A stretch of 64,000 bases of DNA from a virus, in the IMG/VR virus record IMGVR_UViG_3300036851_000272, positions 1 to 64,000 of that record; one strand, 5' to 3'. A model generated the notes under the pieces. The model ran no database searches and was not told the origin of the DNA. It was given only the letters and a program-made list of their open reading frames with translations. The stretch's first letter is position 1; each line of letters begins with the position of its first letter. The position numbers and the translations under genes were made by a program. This document shows, in pieces, positions 41,473 through 49,434 of the stretch.

Positions 41473-41729
41473 CGCGTGCCCGCCTTCCCGCCAGTCGTGC
41501 CGATGCAGCCCATGGGCTCTAGCTGGAGTCTCTGTTTCGCCGCATTGTGATATTTCTCCAGCGCTATAGCTTCCTCGGCTCGCATCTCTGCCGTACGCCT
41601 CTCGATCACGCCCTCGGCAAGCCGCTCCACTTGGCTGAACTTGTCCCGAACGTACGCGGAATCCTCAGCGGTCCACATGCGCCCTTCAGCTGAGGCGAGA
41701 TATTCGTAAAGTGTCGTCAAGTCGATCAT
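41469..41729 (-). CDS. small helical protein (86 aa)
   Basis: MIDLTTLYEYLASAEGRMWT followed by charged helices; no motif. Coupled by ATGA overlaps. Confidence 0.6.
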   Translation of the reverse strand: MIDLTTLYEYLASAEGRMWTAEDSAYVRDKFSQVERLAEGVIERRTAEMRAEEAIALEKYHNAAKQRLQLEPMGCIGTTGGKAGTR

Positions 41730-41926
41730 CGCGCCTCCCTGAGTCTCTCGATTTCCTGCCGAAGCACCACTACTGTGCCTTCCAGCGCCTCTACGCGAAG
41801 CTGGAGTGTCGCATCAGGCTCTGGTTCCACCTGGACTACCGCGCGTTGCTGGCACTTCTCCAATGCTTGGCGAATACGCTCATTCTCGCTGTACCGCTGC
41901 CGTTCGGCGGCCACCGATTGTTTCAT
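41726..41926 (-). CDS. coiled-coil small protein (66 aa)
   Basis: Nearly all coiled coil: residues 1-30 and 45-66 (QLRVEALEGTVVVLRQEIER). Unknown; operon coupling supports it. Confidence 0.6.
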   Translation of the reverse strand: MKQSVAAERQRYSENERIRQALEKCQQRAVVQVEPEPDATLQLRVEALEGTVVVLRQEIERLREAR

Positions 41927-42120
41927 AGCAGCCCCTGTACGGCATCGCCAGCCGCGCTCATCTTCCCGTCACGTGCTGGCGCCTGAGCGGGAAGCGGCGG
42001 CAGGCAGGTGCAGCGCCGCCTGCATGCATACGGCACGCCGTTGCGAATCACATCAGGCATCGGCTTCCAGCCTGTGCCGTCGCACTCTTGGCATTTTGCT
42101 ATGATGCTTCTTGTTTCCAT
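41923..42120 (-). CDS. DnaJ-type zinc-finger small protein (65 aa)
   Basis: IIAKCQECDGTGWKPM with CxxCxGxG and a second RRRCTC form a DnaJ-like zinc motif, often found in phage replication or protein-folding helpers. The start overlaps the replication-region gene by 22 bases. Confidence 0.65.
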   Translation of the reverse strand: METRSIIAKCQECDGTGWKPMPDVIRNGVPYACRRRCTCLPPLPAQAPARDGKMSAAGDAVQGLL

Positions 42121-42677
42121 ACTGTCCTCTCGAATTGCCGGAGTATTTGCTCCCTGCGCTCAAGATCTTGAGACGTTGCGAACTCAGTGCAAATTCGCCT
42201 GAAATTTTTCTGCATAGCAGGCAAAGCCGCGCAGACCGCATTCCAACGCCGGTGCTGTTCGGCCCGGCGTGGCACGCTTGGGTCCGAAGGCGCCTCAAGC
42301 AGCCGTGGCTCAATCTCGCCCAAGAGCCTGCGCGCTCCAGTGGTGATCTGCTTGTACTGCTGACTCGCAGTGATCGCCCGGTTTTCGATCTGCACCTCAA
42401 GTGTCCCGCCGAATCCCTGCATGTCGGCTGACCGGCCATCCGCAGGCATCCACCGCTGTGACACCATAGCGCGGAGAGCCATCGGCCCGGGCCACTCATT
42501 GAAGTGCTCCACCATGGCGCACCCAAGCCAGTCGGCCTGCTCGGGAGTTGTGACCATCTGTGCAATGAGCTGCATGATTCCATCGCGTGTCAGTGTGTCG
42601 GTAGGGAAGAATTTCAGAACACTCATCCTTCCGACAGCTTGCAGTATCGCGCTTTCAAATGGGGATAATTTATTCAT
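42099..42677 (-). CDS. replication-region protein, helicase-loader candidate (192 aa)
   Basis: Immediately after the initiator-like gene, as for phage P/DnaC-type partners. Helical: MSVLKFFPTDTLTRDGIMQL, VEHFNEWPGPMALRAMVSQR. There is no Walker motif, so it is not an AAA+ loader. Role inferred from position only. Confidence 0.55.
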   Translation of the reverse strand: MNKLSPFESAILQAVGRMSVLKFFPTDTLTRDGIMQLIAQMVTTPEQADWLGCAMVEHFNEWPGPMALRAMVSQRWMPADGRSADMQGFGGTLEVQIENRAITASQQYKQITTGARRLLGEIEPRLLEAPSDPSVPRRAEQHRRWNAVCAALPAMQKNFRRICTEFATSQDLERREQILRQFERTVWKQEAS

Positions 42678-42683
42678 TGGTGT

Positions 42684-43511
42684 TCACTCTTTGCCTTCAT
42701 TCCTTCTTCTTGCCACAAAGATCTGCGCTGCCACCATCGTCGGGCTGCTTTCCAGCTTCTCTTGTGCCCTTCTCGCAGAATCTGAGGCAACGCGAGGACG
42801 TTGCCACTTTTTCTCATCGAGATAATTATTCGGCAGGGCTGGCGGCCGCACCTCAACTGCATTCGGGTCGCGAACACGGATATCTTTCACCGCCAAAAGT
42901 CTTTGCTCAAAATCAAGATCCCGCCAAGCGTATGCAGCTCTGCTCCATGCTTTTTCCCCGACATCAAACACGCCACGCTCAGTACAGGCTGTTCTAAACT
43001 CGACAAACTGCAAGCCAGTTGATACCAAAGTCTCGCGCGCGGAATTGTTTCTCTGAACAGAACTTTCAGAAGAAGAATCAGAGTCAGAAGCCAGAAGGAC
43101 CTTTAGATCTACCTTTGGGGCACCTTTGTTCTCACCTTTTGGCTGACCTTTAAAGGTCGGACTCCCACCGCCACGCTTCCCAGCTTCCGAACACTTTGCC
43201 CTCTTGGACTCGTCGCGAACCATCCGACGCGAGAATACAGACCCGTCCGCTGCGCGGACGGCGACCCCTGCGTCGAGCAGCTCTCGCAGAAAAACCAGGT
43301 TGCAGGTGGTGTCACCTCGGACGGCCGCAGCGATCTTATGATCGGTCCACGAAATACCGTTCGTTTTGAACACTCCCACCTCCCGCATCTCATGCAAAAG
43401 ACACAAAGCGTCGATCCAGAAAGCGCGGGCCCCAGGCGAGCACGCGTTCAGCTCCGGATCAGTCAACCAATCACTGGGATAGAACTTAAACCACGGAAGT
43501 CGGCTGCTCAT
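42684..43511 (-). CDS. replication initiator-like protein (275 aa)
   Basis: Begins SRLPWFKFYPSDWLTDPELN, a typical start of DUF1376 / phage O-like replication proteins, followed by a winged-helix-like region (ISWTDHKIAAAVRGDTTC) up to residue 100. A low-complexity Ser/Lys/Asp linker (110-160) and a C-terminal domain follow. Coupled to the upstream HNH gene (ATGA). Probably binds the origin or recruits host helicase. Confidence 0.65.
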   Translation of the reverse strand: MSSRLPWFKFYPSDWLTDPELNACSPGARAFWIDALCLLHEMREVGVFKTNGISWTDHKIAAAVRGDTTCNLVFLRELLDAGVAVRAADGSVFSRRMVRDESKRAKCSEAGKRGGGSPTFKGQPKGENKGAPKVDLKVLLASDSDSSSESSVQRNNSARETLVSTGLQFVEFRTACTERGVFDVGEKAWSRAAYAWRDLDFEQRLLAVKDIRVRDPNAVEVRPPALPNNYLDEKKWQRPRVASDSARRAQEKLESSPTMVAAQIFVARRRNEGKE

Positions 43512-44209
43512 TTCGCGCTGGCAAAAGCCTTCCTTCTCTTGGCAGCGAATTCCTCATCGTTGATGTCGCATCCAAGATCCTGCATTGCGGAAATCCAGCC
43601 GTGACAGTTAGTGCACGCAGCCCTCAAGGTTTCAAAATGTAGATAGTCTTCTCCCAAGTGCTTGTATGTGGTGTGGTGTACTTCTAGTGGAACCTCTGAA
43701 GCGAGGCAGTAAAAGCATCTGAATTTATCACGCACGAAAACTATCTGGCGGATCGTCCTCCAGTAGGTAGAGCCCAGGAACCGCGCGTACGGCAGCGCCT
43801 TGAGTCGTCTCCTTAGCTCGTGGCGATCCACTCCGTCGAGATCAGCCCGGAAGCGGAATGCTGCGCAGTGCGCATCTTCCCTGGCATAACTAGCGGATGG
43901 CTGGTAGTCACATAAATAGCCGATGAGAGTATAACTTGCGGCTTGAATGGCTTGCGCTGAGGCAGCGCTTAGTGGCACAATCTCATTGCTGTGCGTCACG
44001 CATGGCACCAGCCCATCACCGGCTTGGCCTGATAAACGAGGCCGGTGGTGGGTTTCCCTTTCTGTAGTGTGTCCTCTACCTTTGGTGGGACACGGGGCCG
44101 GGTTACCGACCCCTAGAAAGGTGTACCGCCAGAGGCAGCGCCCGTAGCTAGCGGGCACCTCAATAGTGCCATCTTTCCACGTTTCCGTCAATAAAAAAGT
44201 GATTTGCAT
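43508..44209 (-). CDS. HNH nuclease 1 (233 aa)
   Basis: C-terminal HNH: FVRDKFRCFYCLASEVPLEV then HHTTYKHLGEDYLHFETLRA then ACTNCH, with two CxxC pairs and the HH. The first 80 residues are odd (Pro/Cys/Arg-rich, PCPTKGRGHTTERETHH) and the true start may be internal. A second HNH gene follows upstream in the operon. May act as homing or recombination nuclease. Confidence 0.75.
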   Translation of the reverse strand: MQITFLLTETWKDGTIEVPASYGRCLWRYTFLGVGNPAPCPTKGRGHTTERETHHRPRLSGQAGDGLVPCVTHSNEIVPLSAASAQAIQAASYTLIGYLCDYQPSASYAREDAHCAAFRFRADLDGVDRHELRRRLKALPYARFLGSTYWRTIRQIVFVRDKFRCFYCLASEVPLEVHHTTYKHLGEDYLHFETLRAACTNCHGWISAMQDLGCDINDEEFAAKRRKAFASAK

Positions 44210-44233
44210 CTACCCTGTTTTCAGTCACATAGA

Positions 44234-44252
44234 AAAATGTTTAGAACATTTT
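44234..44252. promoter_or_regulatory. AT-rich inverted repeat between two HNH genes
   Basis: AAAATGTT TAG AACATTTT, perfect 8-bp arms and a 3-base centre, in the 76-base gap. Possible operator or mRNA hairpin. Confidence 0.45.
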
Positions 44253-44285
44253 CGCGTGTCGATGATGTCGTCTATTTCCCGCCAT

Positions 44286-44789
44286 TTACGTGCATTTTTG
44301 ATACCCCAACCGATCTTGCGAAGTAATACGCCGATGGCACTCTTCGCAGACCGCGCGAAGCTCAAAAAGCGGCTCATTCCCAACGTGCGCGTACGTTGTA
44401 TGGTGCACCTGGGTTGCTTTGCGTAAGCCGCAAGCCTCGCATCGTCCCTTCGCACGAGCGAGTACGGCTTTTCTCTTTTTTCCCCACTCTGGCGATTGCA
44501 GGTAGCTGTTGTACCATCCCCACCACCTCTTTTCTTCTGCGATCCTTTGCAACTCATATTGCCGGCTGCGCTCTGCCCATTCGCGCTCTCTTCTTTCACG
44601 ATCGGCACGCGTTTCCAGAACTTTGGCGCAGGCGCGGCAAGTATATTCAGCGGTGGAAGGTATACGCTCCCCGGGACACTCTGAAAGTCGCTTTCCGCAA
44701 AGCGTTCTGTCCCCATCCTCGTGGATAATGTGAACTTGCCCCGGCCCCCACTGATGCGATTGGGCCTTCCAGTAGCCGCTACTTTTCAT
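44286..44789 (-). CDS. HNH nuclease 2 with N-terminal Cys motif (167 aa)
   Basis: N-terminal DGDRTLCGKRLSECPG and TCRACAKVLE (zinc site), a charged coiled helix (60-90), then HNH: RAKGRCEACGLRKATQVHHT then TYAHVGNEPLFELRAVCEEC then HRR. It shares the HHTTY-AHxG style with HNH nuclease 1. Could have arisen by duplication. Confidence 0.75.
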   Translation of the reverse strand: MKSSGYWKAQSHQWGPGQVHIIHEDGDRTLCGKRLSECPGERIPSTAEYTCRACAKVLETRADRERREREWAERSRQYELQRIAEEKRWWGWYNSYLQSPEWGKKRKAVLARAKGRCEACGLRKATQVHHTTYAHVGNEPLFELRAVCEECHRRITSQDRLGYQKCT

Positions 44790-44808
44790 TACCGCGCACT
44801 CTTTTCAT

Positions 44809-44940
44809 TTACGTGCTTTCTCCTTCACCCAACCACTCCATTTCGCTGGGCTTGATTCCCAGCCAGCCATCAGAGCCGATCACAGCGACGGCGCCGGGCG
44901 ATTCGCGATCTGTTAAATGTCCACCACCACCGACTTTCAT
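44809..44940 (-). CDS. Gly-rich small protein (43 aa)
   Basis: GGAGG 8 bases before the ATG, which overlaps the rusA stop (ATGA). Begins MKVGGGGHLTDRESPGAVAV. Coupling and RBS make it convincing. Function unknown. Confidence 0.6.
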   Translation of the reverse strand: MKVGGGGHLTDRESPGAVAVIGSDGWLGIKPSEMEWLGEGEST

Positions 44941-45353
44941 CCCGAAACCTCCCTGATTCGAATCCGTGCCCCTGGCACATCTAGTGCCATTTCTCCCTCG
45001 TTTGGATACACCTTTCCGGCGTACAACTGGATTACTCGTGCATCATCCTCAAACGCCCCCGCCTGTTTTAGGGCGTCCAACGTTGAGCGGATCAACTTGT
45101 CGATATCAGGCTTTCGGTCAGGATGGGTAATGCGTTTCTTCGGCGCACTCTTTGGCTTTGGGAGCGTGAATTGCAGCAGAACGGAGACCGGGCCTTTGAT
45201 TATCTCTGCCCGCTCTTCGATAAATGCCCACTTAACCGCTTCCGTCCATGGCTTCACCTTCGCTGAGGACTCGATCATAATGCCACGCCCTACGTGGCGC
45301 TTCGATCCTTTGGGCGCCGGAGTGCCTATCACAACAAACTCTGTCATCTCCAC
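44937..45353 (-). CDS. rusA: RusA family Holliday-junction resolvase (138 aa)
   Basis: GTPAPKGSKRHVGRGI at the start and the catalytic KPDIDKLIRSTLDALKQAGA (D83, D85) with FEDDARVIQL (acid pair about 103-104) and K114 (YAGKVYP) are the RusA signature; length is typical. It resolves branched DNA during recombination or packaging, in line with the RecT module upstream in the same operon. Confidence 0.9.
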   Translation of the reverse strand: MEMTEFVVIGTPAPKGSKRHVGRGIMIESSAKVKPWTEAVKWAFIEERAEIIKGPVSVLLQFTLPKPKSAPKKRITHPDRKPDIDKLIRSTLDALKQAGAFEDDARVIQLYAGKVYPNEGEMALDVPGARIRIREVSG

Positions 45354-45372
45354 TCCCTTCGCGCGGCTGCTT

Positions 45373-45738
45373 TCAGGAACCGCAACGCCGCCTGCTCCAG
45401 CGTTCTGCTGCGTCGGCCTCTTCGCGGGCAGCGTCTAGCATTCGATCCAGCTTTAGCAGACTCCTAGTTTCAGCGAGAGCTGTTAATTGGTCCCAGCGGT
45501 CGATGTATGGTTTCCAATTTGGGTATGCACGCGCCACGCGTCCCAGTGGCGGTCGCCATTCAGGGACTAGATATATGAGTGCGCGGCATCTCCCAAAATC
45601 TTCGGAGTTCCATGGTGGTTCGCAAAGGTACGGCGCACGTGGAATCTTGAGCATGGCGCAAGCAATCGCCTCGGAGCTAGCCCCACTCTCGCCGCTCAGC
45701 AGCCACTCAAGCACTCGTCGTTGAATTGGCTTACTCAC
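45373..45738 (-). CDS. unknown helical protein (121 aa)
   Basis: GTG start overlapping the upstream gene's end. Begins with a winged-helix-like QRRVLEWLLSGESGASSEAI then ACAMLKIPR, so possibly DNA-binding; the end is charged and helical. No clear family. Confidence 0.6.
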   Translation of the reverse strand: MSKPIQRRVLEWLLSGESGASSEAIACAMLKIPRAPYLCEPPWNSEDFGRCRALIYLVPEWRPPLGRVARAYPNWKPYIDRWDQLTALAETRSLLKLDRMLDAAREEADAAERWSRRRCGS

Positions 45739-45889
45739 GGCGGTCTTCCTCGTTGTGTCGCTCCATTGCGAGTGCCAACACCTCTTCCAGCCATGGAATT
45801 TGCATTTCGACGAAGTCCAGCTTTATGGTGTAGCCTTTATTGCGGATATGTAGATACGCATGGTTACGCGGAAGTTTTTTTTGCTCCAT
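45731..45889 (-). CDS. small protein (52 aa)
   Basis: GGAGG upstream and start overlapping the preceding stop (TGATG). Begins MEQKKLPRNHAYLHIRNKGY; ends in an acidic/basic helix. Overlaps the next gene by 8 bases. Unknown. Confidence 0.6.
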   Translation of the reverse strand: MEQKKLPRNHAYLHIRNKGYTIKLDFVEMQIPWLEEVLALAMERHNEEDRRE

Positions 45890-46272
45890 CACTTCGCCTC
45901 CTTGATCGCAGCCAGCAAATCCTCAAGCGAGGCGTGCGGCGGCCCAACCGGCGTGCCGAAAGGAAACGCGAGCACCGGGCGCAACACCCACATCTCGGCG
46001 TTCTTCATGGCCCAAGTGGTGCCGTCGACGTGGACCCATGAGCGGTCCAGGAGTTCGCGGAGCCGTGCGATCTCTTCGCGCAGTAGTTTTGTCTCGCGTC
46101 CAGCGAATTCAGGCTTTAGACCGGCTGATCCAGCACTCGGCATGCGTTCCATTTCCGCATACGTCGGGCTTGGGCGTGGGCGCATTGAGCAATTGCCGGG
46201 AACGCACCCCTCGGCGACGGACGCGGCCAACGGCCAGCCGCACACTTCACACCGGGCAACATCAGCGCTCAT
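45889..46272 (-). CDS. Cys-pair protein with coiled coil (127 aa)
   Basis: ATG 46272 overlaps the upstream stop (ATGA). CEVCGWPLAASVAEGCVPGN is a likely zinc site; residues 60-82 form a helix. Unknown. Confidence 0.6.
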   Translation of the reverse strand: MSADVARCEVCGWPLAASVAEGCVPGNCSMRPRPSPTYAEMERMPSAGSAGLKPEFAGRETKLLREEIARLRELLDRSWVHVDGTTWAMKNAEMWVLRPVLAFPFGTPVGPPHASLEDLLAAIKEAK

Positions 46273-46682
46273 GTCTTCGGCTCCTCCTTTGCGAGCTTGC
46301 GCAGCCACACCCCAAGCCCAAATGCGGTTGAATATTTAGGTTGGTCCTCGCCAGTGGTAAATGTTGGGATTTCTCCTAAGCGCTCCGCCGCCTCCAGCAG
46401 CGCGGTCTTGCGAACCTCGGCATCATGCGTGGCCAAAGCGCCAACATGATCGCGGAGCGCTGCATCTGCGATACATTGCGGACATTGGCAGGTATTGTGT
46501 GGACAGCGCCCCCGACTTTTAATGTCGAGATCCTTCATCGTGCGCAACGCCAACTCCAGGGCAGCCGCGCGGTTCTCGGCAGCTTCGATCTCAGCGGCCA
46601 ACGCCTCGATGAGCGGCAATTTTGCTTTAGTGTGGATATGCGCCTCGAACAACTCGCGGACTCGCTCAATCGCGGATTTCAT
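46269..46682 (-). CDS. repeat-family protein, intact copy (137 aa)
   Basis: Start at ATG 46682, with GGAGG 6 bases upstream. Begins MKSAIERVRELFEAHIHTKA, contains a Cys cluster (RCPHNTCQCPQCI) and ends LRKLAKEEPKT. A damaged relative lies at 47525-47664 with the same start and end. Unknown function. Confidence 0.65.
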   Translation of the reverse strand: MKSAIERVRELFEAHIHTKAKLPLIEALAAEIEAAENRAAALELALRTMKDLDIKSRGRCPHNTCQCPQCIADAALRDHVGALATHDAEVRKTALLEAAERLGEIPTFTTGEDQPKYSTAFGLGVWLRKLAKEEPKT

Positions 46683-46818
46683 CGTCATCCTCCAGTTCGC
46701 CAGCATAATCCACGGTGTCGAAGTGCTCGGCTATGTGGCATCGACAGGCGCAATCCTGGTACGTACAAGAGCCGCAACAGCGGTCTGCACATTCGGGGCT
46801 GACGGTGTTTCTATTCAT
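46666..46818 (-). CDS. Cys-rich small protein (50 aa)
   Basis: ATG 46818 overlaps the upstream stop (ATGA). ECADRCCGSCTYQDCACRCH has seven Cys and is surely metal-binding; the end GELEDDDEIRD is repeated in DNA after the gene at 47697. Unknown. Confidence 0.6.
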   Translation of the reverse strand: MNRNTVSPECADRCCGSCTYQDCACRCHIAEHFDTVDYAGELEDDDEIRD

Positions 46819-47147
46819 CTCCGCTCCTTTCCGAGCGCTTCTTTGATGAAGGGACACGTCACCTCTGGCAGCTCGCCCACTATGCCGTTCCTGATCCACT
46901 CGGCCATTGCGTACGATTCCGAAGCGGAATACTGCTCGGAATGACTGAGCCCGTGAATCAAGATGCGCTTTAGCGCTGAGCGGAGACGTGCGATTTCAGC
47001 ATCCTTCTCGCTAGCTACAACTTCCAAGGCATTTGAAATATCCTGCAACAGTTCTCGACTTCGCGTTGTTCCATCAGCTTTTAGCCAATTGGACTGGTAC
47101 TTGTTATAGACCTCACTGGCGCGTTTTTCTGCCCATGCTTCAGCCAT
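46815..47147 (-). CDS. helical protein (110 aa)
   Basis: ATG 47147 overlaps the upstream stop. ASEVYNKYQSNWLKADGTTR, then a coiled-coil, then a YSASESYAMAEWIRNGIVGE segment. Unknown. Confidence 0.6.
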   Translation of the reverse strand: MAEAWAEKRASEVYNKYQSNWLKADGTTRSRELLQDISNALEVVASEKDAEIARLRSALKRILIHGLSHSEQYSASESYAMAEWIRNGIVGELPEVTCPFIKEALGKERR

Positions 47148-47532
47148 TCTCCTCCTCCTTCCCGAGCACCTCGGCAGCTCGCCTGCAATCGCCAATAGTG
47201 GCCCACTCTCCCGGAATATCGTAAGCGGGCAGATACCAAATGGCCGCATCATTAGAAACTTCCTCAGGAGGGAACATTTTGCCGTGCTCCGCAAACGGCT
47301 TCAACGACTCTCGCAGCCGTTCCACCTCAGATTGGAGGCGTGCGTTCTCGGCTCGCACAACGCCTAGGCCCCTGAGCGCCTCTTGCGCGATTTCGGCGTC
47401 CTTGGCGCGGATCTCGGCGGCTATCGCCTGGATGACACTTTCGCGTATAGTTATGCCGCCCGCCATGTGGCGATCCATCGCGCCCTCGTGGATCTCTCGC
47501 GCCTGTTCGAGTGCTGCGTTTTCGTCAGGCAT
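47140..47532 (-). CDS. coiled-coil protein (130 aa)
   Basis: ATG 47532 has GGAGGAG 5 bases upstream, inside the remnant gene in front. Long coiled coil (10-85) and a C-terminal WATIGDCRRAAEVLGKEEEN. Unknown function. A longer open frame to 47700 is an artefact of the damaged gene upstream. Confidence 0.6.
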   Translation of the reverse strand: MPDENAALEQAREIHEGAMDRHMAGGITIRESVIQAIAAEIRAKDAEIAQEALRGLGVVRAENARLQSEVERLRESLKPFAEHGKMFPPEEVSNDAAIWYLPAYDIPGEWATIGDCRRAAEVLGKEEENG

Positions 47533-47664
47533 TCGGCTCCTCCTCTGCGAGTTCGCGTAGCCACGCTTCTCGGCAGCTTCGATCTCATCCGCCAGCGCCA
47601 GATGAAGTGAGCAGGCCATGTTCGTCTTGAAGATCTCGCGGACTCGCTCAATCGCGGATTTCAT
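47525..47664 (-). pseudogene. internally deleted relative of the 46269 gene
   Basis: Starts MKSAIERVREIFKTNMACSL (compare MKSAIERVRELFEAH) and carries the same GGAGGATGACG RBS and EIEAAEKR; the next bases match, in another frame, the end of the intact copy (WLRELAEEEPNA against WLRKLAKEEPKT). A deletion of the middle with frame loss explains this. It now fuses in frame with the following gene. Confidence 0.65.
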
Positions 47665-47696
47665 CGTCATCCTCCAGTTCGTCAGTTTCCTCGGCC

Positions 47697-47933
47697 TCAA
47701 CCTTTGCGTTCCACTTGTCTAGTTCCTTCCTGTGTCATCATTCGGCCATTGATCATTTGGCCACCTGGACAAATCCTGGGTCCCAATGGCAACGCGTTCC
47801 ACTTCAGCGACTTACGCGCCGCCTCTATTGCTGAATAGAGCACCATGCCATCCCTTAGTTCAACGAAGACGGTCACGGTCATATCCACCTTAGCGACCAC
47901 GTATTCATCAGGCGGCTTAGGAGTTCGTTTCAC
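47697..47933 (-). CDS. small protein with an altered 3' end (78 aa)
   Basis: MKRTPKPPDEYVVAKVDMTV then EAARKSLKWNA. An 11-bp direct repeat (AAGTGGAACGC) flanks 77 bases; removing one repeat and the insert would join KWNA to KVEAEETDELEDDDEIRD, the same ending as the 46666 gene. So the present C-terminus is probably secondary. Coupled to the gene upstream. Confidence 0.6.
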   Translation of the reverse strand: MKRTPKPPDEYVVAKVDMTVTVFVELRDGMVLYSAIEAARKSLKWNALPLGPRICPGGQMINGRMMTQEGTRQVERKG

Positions 47934-48313
47934 AAGCGCCTCCCGTCAGGCTGGACTGATTTGCGCACCGACCGCGCCAGCTTCTTCAGCACCAAGTCGT
48001 AGTTCTTATGCAGCTTGATCCCCGCCAGGGAACATGCCGCCCAAACTGCGTCGGGATTGGGCAGCTGACCCTTTGCCAAGAGAAGCCGCACGTTGATGTT
48101 TGTCCAACCGACTACAGCAAGGTAGCCGTTGCAGGCATACATATCAGCCTCTGTCGAGTGATGACATGCCATAATCGGACGAAATGCATCACCTTCGCCG
48201 ACTGTGTCCTTGAGCCCGCAAGCCTTCTCATGGCTGTAGCGCGGAATAACAATAGCGTCTTTGTCAACCCGCCAAGGGCAGGTGGCGCATGGCAGCATGG
48301 AGTCACTCGCCAT
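47930..48313 (-). CDS. DUF6283-like Cys protein (127 aa)
   Basis: Start MASDSMLPCATCPWRVDKDA with CATCPWR and later IMACHHSTEADMYACNGYLA matches the small DUF6283 family (CxxCPWR ... C-H-x ... C) seen in phages. Metal binding is likely, function unknown. Coupled (TGATG). Confidence 0.65.
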   Translation of the reverse strand: MASDSMLPCATCPWRVDKDAIVIPRYSHEKACGLKDTVGEGDAFRPIMACHHSTEADMYACNGYLAVVGWTNINVRLLLAKGQLPNPDAVWAACSLAGIKLHKNYDLVLKKLARSVRKSVQPDGRRL

Positions 48314-48951
48314 CACTTCTCCTCGTTTGCCAGATACCGCTTCCACTCCTCCGGCGTGATCTTCCGGCGCTCATTGAAAGCCGTATAAATCTCTTCCGCC
48401 GCCTCTTCGCAATGCCAATCCTTCTTCGCCGCCAGATAGTTCAGTACCCGCAGTGCATGGACGGCCCGCACCTTCCATCTGTCCCAGCACCAGTTCCCGT
48501 AGCCGTAGGTGTAGTCGAGGACCGGGACGACGATGCGACCCACGCGGAGCCCATCGCCGCCTTCCACGTTTGGAACCGTCCATTTGGGTGGCTTCGCGCT
48601 GCCGCAGGTGATCGACCCACCCACCAAATTCACATCATGCACATTGGCAAAGTCGAAGCGCCCGGTGAAGGACCCGCTGTCCGGGTCATTGCAGCAAAGC
48701 TCAAGATTAAGAGCCAAGCCACGTGGCAAACACCTCCCGTTGTGGACTCGCGGACAGTCCGAGCATTCCCCCTTGGGGCATTCATCGCACTCAGCGGGAT
48801 ACATTTTCTTAGAACTTTTGCGCCGCAGGCAGCCATTGCAAACGAGCTCGAATGGTCCCGAGAAAACGAATTGGCACTCGTGCTTTTCCTCAACGTTCTT
48901 GAGGTAGACTTTGCCGATCACAAACACCTCCCGTTGTGCCGGTTCGCTCAT
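48313..48951 (-). CDS. Cys-rich protein (212 aa)
   Basis: Fourteen Cys, for example VCNGCLRRKSS, AECDECPKGECSDCPRVHNG, LCCNDP. The C-terminal third is basic and helical (KKDWHCEEAAEEIYTAFNE). Probably multi-zinc; family not recognised. Confidence 0.6.
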   Translation of the reverse strand: MSEPAQREVFVIGKVYLKNVEEKHECQFVFSGPFELVCNGCLRRKSSKKMYPAECDECPKGECSDCPRVHNGRCLPRGLALNLELCCNDPDSGSFTGRFDFANVHDVNLVGGSITCGSAKPPKWTVPNVEGGDGLRVGRIVVPVLDYTYGYGNWCWDRWKVRAVHALRVLNYLAAKKDWHCEEAAEEIYTAFNERRKITPEEWKRYLANEEK

Positions 48952-49250
48952 GCAACACCTGCCTTCTCAAGGTCCGTTCCCAGGAGCGAGATTTCCAGTA
49001 GTAGCACGCCATAGAGTTGATTCTCCGCATCTTGCACGGCTTTTGGGTCTGCCGAGGCTGCGATTATCTCGCCGCAACGATCGGCTTCGGCCGATAGCCG
49101 AATCAGCATCTTTATGCGCTCACTCTTCAGCTTTCGTGCGAAAACTCCCCGCGCCGCTTCCGCCAAGTCGGTAAGGCTATTCAGGATTACGCCGTCGGGC
49201 GGGTCGCTCTTGATCCGCATCGAATTCACGTACCAGAGAGATCTGATCAT
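48948..49250 (-). CDS. helical protein (100 aa)
   Basis: ATG 49250 has GGAGG 8 bases upstream and ends the longest non-coding gap of the early operon. Helical with DLAEAARGVFARKLKSERIK. Unknown. Confidence 0.6.
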   Translation of the reverse strand: MIRSLWYVNSMRIKSDPPDGVILNSLTDLAEAARGVFARKLKSERIKMLIRLSAEADRCGEIIAASADPKAVQDAENQLYGVLLLEISLLGTDLEKAGVA

Positions 49251-49434
49251 GATCGGCACCTCCAAATGTGCCGCCGTGTGCCGCGCGGAGCGTTGTACGA
49301 TGCCGCCAGATGTGAAACGTCGCGACAGATGCCGCCCAATGTGTTGAAAATACAGCGGACGCCGGTGGATGGCGGAAGGGAAGGCGGGTTCGATTCCCGA
49401 AACACTTTGCGGCAACCGCTCCCGTAACCCGTTG
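49251..49434. other. 184-bp gap with a tRNA-3'-end-like segment, attP candidate
   Basis: The only gap above 150 bases in the 18-kb early operon. At 49384-49407 GCGGGTTCGATTCCCGA reads like a tRNA T-arm, followed by AACACTT, which pairs 6 of 7 with a 5' segment at 49339-49345. There is no proper D-arm and no U33, so it is not a working tRNA. Such tRNA 3' fragments are typical att cores, and integrase B ends 0.5 kb away. Confidence 0.45.

Noticed and set aside
49339-49412. tRNA gene
   Set aside because: T-arm and acceptor-like pairing exist but the D-arm is missing, position 33 is not U and there is no normal anticodon loop.
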